Shown here: positions 26,758 through 35,249 of the stretch, in pieces
Layout: each line of letters starts with the position of its first letter
Position numbering within the stretch: position 1 is the first letter of the stretch
Origin: Streptomyces rapamycinicus NRRL 5491
GTDB lineage: Bacteria; Actinomycetota; Actinomycetes; Streptomycetales; Streptomycetaceae
Length of the DNA: 64,000 nucleotides
Assembly: GCF_024298965.1 (NCBI RefSeq)
Contig: NZ_CP085193.1
Span: 9,424,001-9,488,000, forward strand
Direction of reading: 5' to 3'
The notes under the pieces: model-generated
Database searches by the model: none
Told to the model about the DNA's origin: nothing
The model's input: the letters and a program-made list of their open reading frames with translations, nothing else
Made by a program: the position numbers and the translations under genes

Positions 26758-27385
26758 CGGCTACCGCCTCCAGGAAGGTCCCGGCCGCCGCGCGGACAGG
26801 GTGCGGTCCTCCGTCGTCGCGCCGCGCCGCCTTGGTGATGAAGCTTCCGACACCGACTGCCGCGACTCCGGCGTCGAACCACTCCGACACGTTGTCCGGG
26901 GACACACCACCGGCCGGGACCAGGGGGATGTGTCCGAGCGGTTCGAGCACCGCACGGGCGTAGTCGCGGTTGAGGACCGACGAGGGGAACAGCTTGACGA
27001 GGTCGGCGCCCGCCGTGGCGGCCTGGACGATCTCCGTGGGCGTCGCGGCACCGCAGATGCTGACGGCCTGGTAGCGGCCGGCGGTCTCCAGCATGCCGAG
27101 GTCGACCTGGGGGCTGACCAGGAAGCGTGCCCCGGCCTGAATGCTCGCGTACGCCGATGTCGCGTCGAGGACGCTGCCGGCGCCGATCTCGGCCTCGGGA
27201 TACTCCTCGCTCAGCCGGCGGATCACGTCCAGCGCGCCCGGCGTGGTGAGCGTGACCTCGACCGCGCGTATCCCTCCTGCGATGGCCTCGCAGGCCACTT
27301 CGTAGGACGCCTCGGCGGTGGGCAGGCGCACGATCAGCACCGTCCCCGTGTCACAGATGGCATTCAAGGTGCGCAGCTTGCGCAT
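26744..27385 (-). CDS. KDPG/KHG-type aldolase (2-keto-3-deoxy-6-phosphogluconate aldolase family)
   Basis: 213 aa from ATG at 27385, with GAGGTGA five bases upstream. Class I TIM barrel: catalytic Glu43 in AVEVTLTTPGA, GAGSVLDA, FLVSPQ and Schiff-base Lys131 in ADLVKLFPSS. The usual PG before TPTE is replaced by GAATPTE. It splits 2-keto-3-deoxy sugar acids (usually phosphorylated) into pyruvate and an aldehyde. Divergent from the Gfo/Idh-LacI operon across an intergenic region full of palindromes, which suggests common LacI control. Confidence 0.88.
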   Translation of the reverse strand: MRKLRTLNAICDTGTVLIVRLPTAEASYEVACEAIAGGIRAVEVTLTTPGALDVIRRLSEEYPEAEIGAGSVLDATSAYASIQAGARFLVSPQVDLGMLETAGRYQAVSICGAATPTEIVQAATAGADLVKLFPSSVLNRDYARAVLEPLGHIPLVPAGGVSPDNVSEWFDAGVAAVGVGSFITKAARRDDGGPHPVRAAAGTFLEAVADARA

Positions 27386-27425
27386 GGGGGTCACCTCAAG
27401 GAAATCGGATGGTCGGGGGGTGTTG

Positions 27426-27445
27426 ACAGAGCTAAGCAGCTCTGT
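27426..27445. promoter_or_regulatory. Perfect hairpin/palindrome ACAGAGCT-AAGC-AGCTCTGT
   Basis: Two exact 8-base arms with a 4-base centre, between the aldolase gene and the LacI operators. It overlaps a TTGACA at 27423-27428 that could be a -35 box on the plus strand. It may be a second operator or an RNA hairpin in the aldolase leader. Confidence 0.45.
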
Positions 27446-27451
27446 TTCCGT

Positions 27452-27482
27452 ATTGCAATCGATCGCAGCAATCGATTGCAAT
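27452..27482. promoter_or_regulatory. Double LacI-type operator (ATTGCAATCGAT ... ATCGATTGCAAT)
   Basis: ATTGCAATCGAT (27452-27463) and ATCGATTGCAAT (27471-27482) are exact inverted copies separated by seven bases. Each is centred on CG in the way LacI-family operators are (CAATCGATTG is itself palindromic). It lies in the divergent control region of the aldolase gene and the operon that encodes a LacI repressor. Confidence 0.65.
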
Positions 27483-27544
27483 GGCTGGTCTCGAAGAGCA
27501 CAACCAGTAGAAGTTGCGCTGTATCGACAGTTGGGAGTCGCATC

Positions 27545-28540
27545 GTGAGATGTCCGCGAACGGCCGTGCTGGGTGCCCGGCACTGGCACGTACCCCTGCA
27601 TGTCAGTGCCTGGGGGGACACTCACGACGTCGTGGTGGTCCAGGACGAGGAGCCCGACCAGGTCACCGACATCGCCGGACGCCTCGACGCGGCCGTTTAC
27701 GGGGAAGTCGGCGAAGCGCTGGATGCCGGCCCTCTGGACCTGGCCTACGTCTTCGTCCCGCACGACCGCATGGTGGAGACCTGTCTGGCCCTGGTCGAGC
27801 GCGGCATCCCGTTCGTGGTCGAGAAGCCGGGTGGTACGGGGCCCGAGGACGTGGAGCGGATTCGCGATGCGGCCGCAGCAGCCGGGGTGGCGGCGACCGT
27901 CCCCTTCGTTCAGCGCGGCGGCCCCGTGGACCACGCGCTGTCCCTGGCCGGTGCGCCTACGTATCAACGTACGAGCTTCGTGGCCGGCCCGCCGGAGCGC
28001 TATCACGCGGCAGGCTGCTCCTGGATGCTCGATCCCGCCCGCTCCGGCGGGGGGTGTCTGGTGAACCTCGCGCCGCACTTCGTCGACCTCTTCCTGCAGC
28101 GAAGCCGCGCCCGCCGCGTGGAACTCGTGGCCGCCCACCTGTCAGCGAGCCTGCACGGCGAGGGCGTCGAGGACCACGCCACCCTCGTACTGGCGGGCGA
28201 CGACGGCAGCGAGGCGATCATCGAGGTCGGCTACGCCTTCCCGTCGAGCCCCGCTCAGCGGTACTGCTCTTACACCAGCGTCGGCGGCAGGGGGTACGTC
28301 GACGTGGGCACCTCCGGCGACGTCTCCTTCACGCACACCGCGAGCGGTGTCACCGAGTCGAAAACCATCGACGTCGACAGCGACCCGCTGTACGACGTGT
28401 TCGTCCGGCAGGTGGCCGACTCATGGGCGGACGGCTTCGCCGGGCTGCCGACGTTGGACGACCTCGCCGACACAATGAGCCTCATCTGGGCCGCGTACGG
28501 GCGGTCTTCCATTGCGTCCCTGGAGGTCAGCCATGGCTGA
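27545..28540 (+). CDS. Gfo/Idh/MocA-family oxidoreductase 1 (atypical NAD site)
   Basis: 331 aa from GTG at 27545 with GGGAG seven bases upstream; a longer open frame upstream is a shadow of the aldolase gene. The FVVEKPGG motif near residue 90 and the later MLDPARSGGGCLVNLAPH, with the catalytic-region His, are typical. The expected N-terminal GxGxxG is instead AVLGARHWHVPLH, so cofactor binding may be altered. Members oxidise or epimerise sugars and inositols with NAD(P). First gene of an operon with LacI, VOC, isomerase and a second Gfo gene. Confidence 0.78.
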   Translation: MRCPRTAVLGARHWHVPLHVSAWGDTHDVVVVQDEEPDQVTDIAGRLDAAVYGEVGEALDAGPLDLAYVFVPHDRMVETCLALVERGIPFVVEKPGGTGPEDVERIRDAAAAAGVAATVPFVQRGGPVDHALSLAGAPTYQRTSFVAGPPERYHAAGCSWMLDPARSGGGCLVNLAPHFVDLFLQRSRARRVELVAAHLSASLHGEGVEDHATLVLAGDDGSEAIIEVGYAFPSSPAQRYCSYTSVGGRGYVDVGTSGDVSFTHTASGVTESKTIDVDSDPLYDVFVRQVADSWADGFAGLPTLDDLADTMSLIWAAYGRSSIASLEVSHG

Positions 28541-29531
28541 GGTGAGCATCGACGACGTCGCCGCCCGAGCGGGCGTGCACCGCTCCACGGTTTCCCGAGC
28601 CTTCTCCCGGCCGGAAGCCGTGAACGCCAAGACCCGCAAGCACGTCCTGGAGGTGGCGGAGAGCCTCGGCTACCGGGTGAACCCGCTGGCGCAAGCCCTG
28701 CGCCGTCGTGCGAGCAAGCTCGTTCCGCTGATAGTCCCGGACATCACCAACCCCTTCTACGGTGAGCTGGCGAGGACCATGGCGGCAGCGGCGGCCGACC
28801 GGGGCTACCAATTGGTGCTGTGCGTGACCGGCGGTGAAGTCGCCCAGACCAACGCCTATTTGACGTCCCTTCAGGAGATGTACGCGCCCTTCGGGATCGT
28901 CGCGCCGTCGACCACCGTGGACCTCGACGAGCTGCAGAACGTCGCCCTCGGCAGCAAGGTCGTCGTCATCGACCGCGTCGAGGAGGCACAGGTGCCGACC
29001 GTGACGGTGGACAGCGCCGAGGGCATCGCACTCGCCGTGGACCACCTGCGCGGCCTGGGGCATCGGCGCATCGCCTACGTGTCCGGCATCTCCGGGGCGT
29101 ACACGTCCAAGGACCGCCTGGCCGCCTACGAGGGGCTGGCCGCGGAGCTGGGCATGCCGGCGATGGTCCTGGACGGAGGCACCGGGCCGGATGTGGGGGA
29201 GCGGGCCGCCCAGCGTCTGGTGGACATGGCACGCGAGGAGCGCCCGACCGCGGTCATCGCGGCCAATGACATGGTCGCCTTCGCCCTCATCTCCGCTCTT
29301 GGTGTGCGTGGTGTGTCCGTCCCGGACGAGGTGTCGGTGATGGGTTTCGACGGCCTGGAATTCGGCGCCCGGTACAACCCGCGACTGACCACCGTCCGCC
29401 AGCCCATCGCCGACATGGGAGTGATCGCCATCGACCTCGCCGAGAAACTCCTCAAGGACGGGGAGACGGCACATGTCGTCCTCGCCCCCGATCTACTGGT
29501 TCGTGAGTCGACCGCGGAGGTGCCCCGATGA
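28533..29531 (+). CDS. LacI-family transcriptional repressor
   Basis: 332 aa from ATG at 28533, overlapping the previous stop, with GGAGGT just upstream. HTH: SIDDVAARAGVHRSTVSRAF, hinge region RRRASKLVPLIVPDITNPFY, then a periplasmic-binding-type sugar sensor with GFDGLEFG and TTVRQP near the end. It should bind the TTGCAATCGAT-type sites at 27452-27482 and possibly 34339-34346 and release on binding the pathway sugar. Encoded inside the operon it controls, giving autoregulation. Confidence 0.92.
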   Translation: MAEVSIDDVAARAGVHRSTVSRAFSRPEAVNAKTRKHVLEVAESLGYRVNPLAQALRRRASKLVPLIVPDITNPFYGELARTMAAAAADRGYQLVLCVTGGEVAQTNAYLTSLQEMYAPFGIVAPSTTVDLDELQNVALGSKVVVIDRVEEAQVPTVTVDSAEGIALAVDHLRGLGHRRIAYVSGISGAYTSKDRLAAYEGLAAELGMPAMVLDGGTGPDVGERAAQRLVDMAREERPTAVIAANDMVAFALISALGVRGVSVPDEVSVMGFDGLEFGARYNPRLTTVRQPIADMGVIAIDLAEKLLKDGETAHVVLAPDLLVRESTAEVPR

Positions 29532-30067
29532 GCCTGCCCGCAGGATTCCAGCACGTGGACCATGTCGCGTTCACGGTGCCCGACCTCGGCGAAGCGGTCA
29601 CCTTCTTCGCAGAGGCCTTCGGCGCCGAGGAGCTCTACCGCTCGACGCGAGGGCCCGACGCCGACTTCATGCCCGCGCACTTCGAGGTCCCGGCCGACGC
29701 CCATCTGGAACTCGCCATGCTGCGCATGCCGCCGAACCTCAACGTCGAGCTGTTCCAGTGGTGGAGCACCGACCAGCGGAGCGACTACCCGCGCCACTCG
29801 GACGCGGGTGGCCACCACTTGTGCTTCACCGTGGCGGACGTCGACACCGCCGTCGAACACCTCCGGTCGCACGGCGCCCGTGTGCTGGGCCACACCAAGG
29901 AGGTCGGCCCCGACAGCCCGCGCGTCGCGGGCAACCGATGGACCTATCTCCGGGCGCCCTGGGGCCTGTTGATCGAGCTCGTCGACCGCTCCCGCGTCCA
30001 CAGCCCGCCACCCCTGGTCGGCCCCGACGATTGGACTGGCCCCTCCCGAACCGGAAAGAACCTGTAA
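29528..30067 (+). CDS. VOC-superfamily protein (glyoxalase/dioxygenase-like)
   Basis: 179 aa, starting by ATGA overlap with the LacI gene. HVDHVAFTVPDLGEAVTFF and HHLCFTVADVDTAVEHL mark two VOC modules, with metal-ligand candidates His13, Glu (VELFQW) and the terminal Glu in LLIELVDRS. The reaction is not predictable (isomerase, epimerase, lyase or dioxygenase). Being embedded in a sugar operon suggests epimerisation or rearrangement of a keto-sugar intermediate. Confidence 0.75.
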   Translation: MSLPAGFQHVDHVAFTVPDLGEAVTFFAEAFGAEELYRSTRGPDADFMPAHFEVPADAHLELAMLRMPPNLNVELFQWWSTDQRSDYPRHSDAGGHHLCFTVADVDTAVEHLRSHGARVLGHTKEVGPDSPRVAGNRWTYLRAPWGLLIELVDRSRVHSPPPLVGPDDWTGPSRTGKNL

Positions 30068-30978
30068 TGCGCATCATTGGCCACACCCTCGGCACACCGG
30101 AACAGACCCTCCCGGAGGCGCTGCAACTCTTCGCCTCCGCCGGTCTGGAGGGAGCCGAGGTCATCTACCAGAACGACTACCGCAGCGGACTGCCCATCCG
30201 GGACGATGCCGCCGCGGCGGAGGCGGCCCGCGTGGCGGACGATCTCGGCGTACCGGTGATGGGACTCTCTCCGTACACCACCGGCATCAACCACGAGGAC
30301 CCGGCACAGCGCCGCGCCGCGCTCGACGAACTGCGGTCGGCCATCGACTGCGCCCATCGCGTGGGCGCCACCCGGATCCGGGTGTACGCGGGTTCCTGGG
30401 GCGCGGACCGAACCGACCACGCCGCACACTGGGAGCGCCTGCGCTCGGCACTGACGGAGCTTGCACCGCTCGCCGCCGACGCCGGAGTGCGCCTGTGCGT
30501 GGAGAACCACTTCGGCACCATGACGCAGTCCGCCAAGGACACAGCCCGGCTGATACGTGAGGTGGACTCGCCCGCGGTGCGCGTCCTGTACGACCAGGCG
30601 AACCTCACCTTCACCCACGACGAGGCATGGCCGGAGGCGCTGCGGGAGCAGGGCGACCTGATCGGGCACGTCCACGTGAAGGACCTTGTCTTCACGGACC
30701 CGAACGCCCCCTTCGTCGCCTCCGAGACGGCCCGGGTGAAGGCGGACGAGCGGGCTGTACGCTCCCGCGTCGTCGGCGAGGGCGTCGTGCCCTGGGCGGA
30801 GATCCTGCGGGCGGTCAAGCAGAACGGTTACGACGACGTCCTCAGCCTCGAGTACGAGTACCGGTGGCACCCGCAGGACCTCCCGGCTCCGGAGGAGGGC
30901 TTCGCCCGGTCCGCCCGCGCGCTCCGCGCTCTCCTCGACCAGGCCGCCGGTCTCACGCCCGCGGAGGTGTCCCGATGA
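30067..30978 (+). CDS. Sugar phosphate isomerase/epimerase-like TIM barrel 1
   Basis: 303 aa; ATG overlaps the previous TAA by one base. Xylose isomerase-like/AP endonuclease 2 fold: VCVENHFGT-type strand (LCVENHFG) with the metal Glu, VLYDQANL, HVHVKDLVF with His and Asp, and a C-terminal LSLEYEYRW with the second metal Glu. Family members include inosose isomerase/dehydratase, 3-dehydroshikimate dehydratase and ketose 3-epimerases. In the same operon as two Gfo/Idh/MocA dehydrogenases, a combination frequent in inositol or rare-sugar catabolism. Confidence 0.82.
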   Translation: MRIIGHTLGTPEQTLPEALQLFASAGLEGAEVIYQNDYRSGLPIRDDAAAAEAARVADDLGVPVMGLSPYTTGINHEDPAQRRAALDELRSAIDCAHRVGATRIRVYAGSWGADRTDHAAHWERLRSALTELAPLAADAGVRLCVENHFGTMTQSAKDTARLIREVDSPAVRVLYDQANLTFTHDEAWPEALREQGDLIGHVHVKDLVFTDPNAPFVASETARVKADERAVRSRVVGEGVVPWAEILRAVKQNGYDDVLSLEYEYRWHPQDLPAPEEGFARSARALRALLDQAAGLTPAEVSR

Positions 30979-31958
30979 GCACGACCCCGCTGCGTGTCGG
31001 CGTGGTCGGCGCCGGGAACATCGCGCACATCGCGCAGCTGCCCACCCTGGTGGCACGGGACGACGTCGAGCTCGACGTGCTGGTGTCCCGGCGCGAGGAC
31101 CCCTCCGAACTGGTCCGCCGGTGGGGGTTTTCCACCGCGGTCCGGACCGTCGAGCAGGCCCTGGGACGTGACCTGGACGCCCTGTTCGTGCTGACCCCGA
31201 GGTCGGAGCATGTCGCCGGCGTGCGCAGCGCGCTGGAGGCGGACGTGGATGTCTTCTGCGAAAAGCCCCTCGCGACCGCGACCAGCGACGCGGAGCGGCT
31301 CGCCGACCTCGCCGACGAGCACGAGCGCGTCCTGATGGTCGGCTTCAACCGTCGCTTCGCGCCGACCTACGTCGCCGCCCGCGAGGAGTTCGGGGACGCC
31401 GGCGCCGCGTTCTGCGTCGCGCAGAAGAACCGCCGCGGCAGCGAGTACCGCGCGACCTTCGAGAACGCCATCCACATGGTGGACCTGTTGCGCTGGTTCT
31501 GCCCGGGTGAGCCGGTCGATGTCTCCGCCCACGCCGCCGGTGACGACCCGTGGCAGGAGGACGGCGTCTCCGCCCTGATCCGCTTCGCCGGTGGCGGCAC
31601 TGGCATCCTGACGGCGGCACGGACCGCCGGTGCGTGGGCGGAAAAGCTGGATGCCTACGGCGCGGAGCGCTCGGCCGAGGTGGTGGCTCCGGACACGGTG
31701 ACCCTCACCCGGGAGGGTGTGAGCACCGTGCGCTCGATGAGCCCCGAGGCATTCGGCTGGGCCACGGCCACGAACACCTTCGGCTTCGCCGCCGCCGTTC
31801 ACCACTTCCTCGACCGCGTACGTGACCGTGGCACGCCGCTCACGTCGGGGCGGGAAGCCGCCCGCACGCAGGCGCTCCTCGACGACATCCTGCAGGCCGC
31901 CGGTCTCCCCGTGAAGGAGCAGGAGGGCCGCACCTGGTCCAGCCACGCGACGCGCTGA
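30975..31958 (+). CDS. Gfo/Idh/MocA-family oxidoreductase 2
   Basis: 327 aa; ATG overlaps the preceding stop (ATGA). Canonical nucleotide-binding motif VGVVGAGNIAHIAQLP and VFCEKPLAT with the catalytic-region Lys, then GFNRRFAP and ENAIHMVDLLRWF with the active-site His. It should be an NAD(P)-dependent sugar, sugar-acid or inositol dehydrogenase. Together with the first Gfo gene and the TIM-barrel isomerase it suggests oxidation, isomerisation and reduction of a cyclic or linear polyol. About 170 bp separates it from the transporter gene. Confidence 0.85.
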   Translation: MSTTPLRVGVVGAGNIAHIAQLPTLVARDDVELDVLVSRREDPSELVRRWGFSTAVRTVEQALGRDLDALFVLTPRSEHVAGVRSALEADVDVFCEKPLATATSDAERLADLADEHERVLMVGFNRRFAPTYVAAREEFGDAGAAFCVAQKNRRGSEYRATFENAIHMVDLLRWFCPGEPVDVSAHAAGDDPWQEDGVSALIRFAGGGTGILTAARTAGAWAEKLDAYGAERSAEVVAPDTVTLTREGVSTVRSMSPEAFGWATATNTFGFAAAVHHFLDRVRDRGTPLTSGREAARTQALLDDILQAAGLPVKEQEGRTWSSHATR

Positions 31959-32129
31959 TTCCCCCGCGAGCCTCGAACGGCCCCGCCCCGAGGCAGGTGT
32001 CGACGGCATCCACGCTCGAAGAAGGCTTCCGGAACCGCCGACACTTTCGGCCCAACAACTGGACCGCGGCGCTCTCACCCGCCGCTTGTTCGCACAGATC
32101 CCATCCCTCACTGCACTGAGGAGCGCTCA

Positions 32130-33554
32130 ATGGCGAACGCACCAAGAATAACCTCACCGAACTCCCCCTCCAACCCGGCCGAAGGAGAAGCCCCGCCCCG
32201 CAGAAGGCGGTTGAACATCCTGGCCGGCACCGTCGGCCACTTCATCGAGTGGTACGACTGGTACATCTACGGCCTCCTGGCCGCCGTCTTCTCAAGCCAG
32301 ATCTTTCCCGGCAGCAGCCCGGCGATGTCGCTGATCAGCGCCCTGCTTACCTACGCGGTCGGGTTCGTGGTGCGGCCACTGAGCGGCGTCATCATCTCCC
32401 CGCTGGCCGACCGCTACGGCCGTCGCGTCGTGATGGCCGTAGCAGTCGGCGGCATGACCGCGGGCAGCCTGATCCTCGCGCTCACCCCGCCGTTCTCCGC
32501 CATCGGCTACGCGGCGCCGCTGCTGTTCCTGCTCGCCCGCGTACTGCAGGGCATCTCGGCCGGCAGCGAGTCGCAGAGCGCCATCGCCTACATGGTGGAG
32601 AACGGCTCGACCGACCGGCGCGGCCTGTTCGGCTCACTGTCGAACGCGGCCAGCGGCCTGGCCACACTGGCCGCCACCGGCATGGGGGCGATCGTCACCT
32701 CGACCCTGAGCATCCACGACCTGGAGACATGGGGCTGGCGCATCCCGTTCGCCATCGGAGGGCTCTTGGGCGTCGTCGGTCTGTTGCTGCGCTCGCGCGC
32801 CGACGAATCCCCGGCGTTCGAGGCCGCCGTCGAGGACTCCGCCACCGACAAGAAGCCCGAGATACTGCGTCTGCGGGAACTGCTGCGCAGGCACCCCAAG
32901 GCACTGCTGCAGACCGCGGCTCTGTCGGCCCCGGCCGTCGCCTACTACACGTGGGCCACGTTCCTGCCCACCTACGCACACCTGACCACCGGACGTGACC
33001 TGGACTCCGCCCTGGCGGGGAACGCCATCGGGCTGGGCCTGCTGGTGATCATCGTGCCGCTGTGCGGAGCCCTGTCCGACCGCATTGGCCGCCGCAAGCC
33101 CTTCCCCATCATCGGGGCCGCGGGCATGGTGGTGCTCTTCTACCCGCTGCTGTTGCTCTTGCAGCACCCCGGATTCGGCGTATACGTGACGGTGACCGTC
33201 AGCGGCTGGGTGGTACTGGCCATCTGGCAGGGCGTCTACCCGACGATCCAGGCCGAACTGTTCCCCGCCGCCGTCCGCGTGTCCGGCATCGGTCTGGCCC
33301 ACCAGATCGTCATCGCGACCCTCGGTGGGACGGCCCCGCTCATCGCCAGCTCATTCGTCGAGGCGGGCCACCCCATGGGCGTGGCGGTGTACATGACGGC
33401 CATCGTCCTGATCTGCCTCATCGTCTACCTGACGCTGCCGGAGACGGGCTGCCAGGTCACGCACACCACTGACACCACGCCCCCTGCGGCATCTGGAAGC
33501 CAAGTAATGCTCAGCATCACGAAACCCACGGCATCTACGAAGGACACCCCATGA
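32130..33554 (+). CDS. MHS-family MFS transporter
   Basis: 474 aa with about 12 helices. GHFIEWYDWYIYGLLA in helix 1 and SPLADRYGRRVVM between helices 2 and 3 place it among metabolite:H+ symporters. RLQG-type central motif RVLQGISAGSESQSAI is present. It should be the importer of the substrate handled by the LacI-controlled cluster. Its stop overlaps the SDR start (ATGA). Only moderately similar to the other MHS protein at 2744-4111. Confidence 0.87.
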   Translation: MANAPRITSPNSPSNPAEGEAPPRRRRLNILAGTVGHFIEWYDWYIYGLLAAVFSSQIFPGSSPAMSLISALLTYAVGFVVRPLSGVIISPLADRYGRRVVMAVAVGGMTAGSLILALTPPFSAIGYAAPLLFLLARVLQGISAGSESQSAIAYMVENGSTDRRGLFGSLSNAASGLATLAATGMGAIVTSTLSIHDLETWGWRIPFAIGGLLGVVGLLLRSRADESPAFEAAVEDSATDKKPEILRLRELLRRHPKALLQTAALSAPAVAYYTWATFLPTYAHLTTGRDLDSALAGNAIGLGLLVIIVPLCGALSDRIGRRKPFPIIGAAGMVVLFYPLLLLLQHPGFGVYVTVTVSGWVVLAIWQGVYPTIQAELFPAAVRVSGIGLAHQIVIATLGGTAPLIASSFVEAGHPMGVAVYMTAIVLICLIVYLTLPETGCQVTHTTDTTPPAASGSQVMLSITKPTASTKDTP

Positions 33555-34315
33555 CCGCCCAACCGCAGATCGCACTGGTCACCGGGTCCAGCGGCGGCAT
33601 CGGAGCCGCCACCGCCGAGCGACTGCACGCAGTCGGCGCGACGGTCATCGGCTGCGACCGCACGGCACCGGACAGCCTCCCGAAGTGGCTCGCGGACTTC
33701 CGTGAGCTCAATGTCACAGACGAGCGGGCGGTGCGCGACACCGTGAACGGGATCCGGGCGGAGTACGGGGCGATCGACGTCCTGGTGCACGCCGCCGGGG
33801 TTCTCGGCAACGAGCCGGACCTCCTCACCACCCCGAGCTCCGAGTTCGCCCGGGTGATGGCGATCAACGCCACGGGTGCCTTCTCCGTACTGCGCGAAGT
33901 CGGCCTCGTGATGAAGGCCCAGGGCTCCGGCTCCATGGTCGCGGTGGCATCGGTCGCCGCCAAGGAGGCCCGTCGCGCGTACGTGCCGTACAACGCCAGC
34001 AAGGCGGCCGTGTTGAACATCTGCTGGTCGCTGGCTCTGGAACTCGGCCCGGACAACGTGTCGGTCAACTGCGTGTGCCCCGGCCCGGTCAACACCGCCA
34101 TGTGGGCCCAACTTGCCGACCGCGCCGGCGGCGGCGACCCCGAGGGGGACCGGCGCGCCCGCCAGGCCCGGGCCGCGCAAATCCCGATGGGCCGGTTCGC
34201 CGAGCCCGAGGAGGTGGCGGCAACCATCGCCTTCCTCACCGACCCGGCCAACCGTTACCTGACCGGCCTGAGCCTGGATGTCGCCGGCGGCGCCCGGCTC
34301 GGGATGGGCAGTTGA
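33551..34315 (+). CDS. SDR-family oxidoreductase 1
   Basis: 254 aa. Classical short-chain dehydrogenase: TGSSGGIGAATAE for NAD(P), VHAAGVLG in place of NNAG, a Ser-containing strand near VAVASVA, YNASKAAV with the catalytic Tyr and Lys, and C-terminal YLTGLSLDVAGG. Likely a sugar or polyol dehydrogenase acting with the neighbouring isomerases. Translationally coupled to the transporter gene. Confidence 0.88.
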   Translation: MTAQPQIALVTGSSGGIGAATAERLHAVGATVIGCDRTAPDSLPKWLADFRELNVTDERAVRDTVNGIRAEYGAIDVLVHAAGVLGNEPDLLTTPSSEFARVMAINATGAFSVLREVGLVMKAQGSGSMVAVASVAAKEARRAYVPYNASKAAVLNICWSLALELGPDNVSVNCVCPGPVNTAMWAQLADRAGGGDPEGDRRARQARAAQIPMGRFAEPEEVAATIAFLTDPANRYLTGLSLDVAGGARLGMGS

Positions 34316-34335
34316 TGGAGCGACTCCACTCTGAG

Positions 34336-34350
34336 CGGAATCGATTGAAG
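34336..34350. promoter_or_regulatory. LacI-like operator half (GGAATCGATTGAAG)
   Basis: GGAATCGATTGAAG centres on the same AATCGATT core (34339-34346) as the operators at 27452-27482. It lies just before the AT-richer gene pair, so these genes may be under the same LacI repressor. Confidence 0.4.
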
Positions 34351-34360
34351 GGAAAACCCA

Positions 34361-35173
34361 ATGATCATCAACACGTTTTCATATCTTTGGTCGACAACGG
34401 CGACCGCTGCGGTATCCGAGTTGGTCCAGAATGGGTACAACACCTTCGAGGTTCCCATCAGCTCTCCACACTGCTGGCCGGAAGAGATCTCCAGCTCCGA
34501 GCGTTCGGCAATGCTGGCGACGCTCAACGAGAACGGCGCCAAGATCCGCTCCCTGAATGCCGGCGGATACGACATCAATCTGGCCAGCCCTGGTGCCAGC
34601 ATGCGCCGGAAGAGCATCGAGCACATCACGTCGGTGATCGACCTTGCGGTGGCTTGGAATGTCCCGGAAATTGTGATATCACCCGGCACGCGGCGCCCTA
34701 TGATCTCCCCCTCGCTCGAGAGTGTCTACGGGTGGATGCATGAAAGCCTGGAAGAGCTGATCCCGCTGGCCAAGCGGGCGGGAAAGCGGCTCCTCTTCGA
34801 GAACACCCCCTACTGCTTCGCACCGACGATTGGGGAACTGGCAGATATCGTCGGCACAGTCAATGATGATGCACTGAAAATCGTGTACGACGTCGCGAAC
34901 GCTGCTTACATCGAGGAGGATCCCGTATCGGGTCTGCGTGCACACCACGAATCGGTTGCGCTCATGCATATCTCCGACACGGGGACAGAAACGTGGGGAC
35001 ACGACCCCATCGGCACTGGGGTGATCGATTGGAACGGGCTGGGTAAAGCGGTCCAAGAAACAATCGGGGTGGGTAACGTCGTGCTCGAAGTCATCCGCGA
35101 AGAGAACACCCTGGAAGAATTCGCGAAGGCGATACGTGACCTCGATGAAGAGGGTTGGAATCTCGGAGAGTAA
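34361..35173 (+). CDS. Sugar phosphate isomerase/epimerase-like TIM barrel 2
   Basis: 270 aa. Xylose isomerase-like fold: LLFENTPYCFAP with the metal Glu, IVYDVANAAYIEED, MHISDTGTETWGHDPIGTGV with His/Asp ligands, and VVLEVIREEN near the C-terminus. It may be an inosose or ketose isomerase. The base composition differs from the genes before it: the first 60 bases after 34380 hold only 32 G/C. It also uses A/T-ending codons (TCA, ATA, TAT), suggesting later acquisition from a less GC-rich actinomycete. Confidence 0.82.
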   Translation: MIINTFSYLWSTTATAAVSELVQNGYNTFEVPISSPHCWPEEISSSERSAMLATLNENGAKIRSLNAGGYDINLASPGASMRRKSIEHITSVIDLAVAWNVPEIVISPGTRRPMISPSLESVYGWMHESLEELIPLAKRAGKRLLFENTPYCFAPTIGELADIVGTVNDDALKIVYDVANAAYIEEDPVSGLRAHHESVALMHISDTGTETWGHDPIGTGVIDWNGLGKAVQETIGVGNVVLEVIREENTLEEFAKAIRDLDEEGWNLGE

Positions 35174-35249
35174 ACGCAACAGAGGCAGCTGTCACGACGT
35201 GTGTGGCCTGCTGAATATGCCCGCTGGGAATATGCGAGGAGAGTGTGCA

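Noticed and set aside
26801..27544. Long fusion upstream of the first Gfo/Idh/MocA gene
   Set aside because: Antisense shadow of the KDPG-type aldolase gene running through the operator region; GTG at 27545 has the ribosome site.
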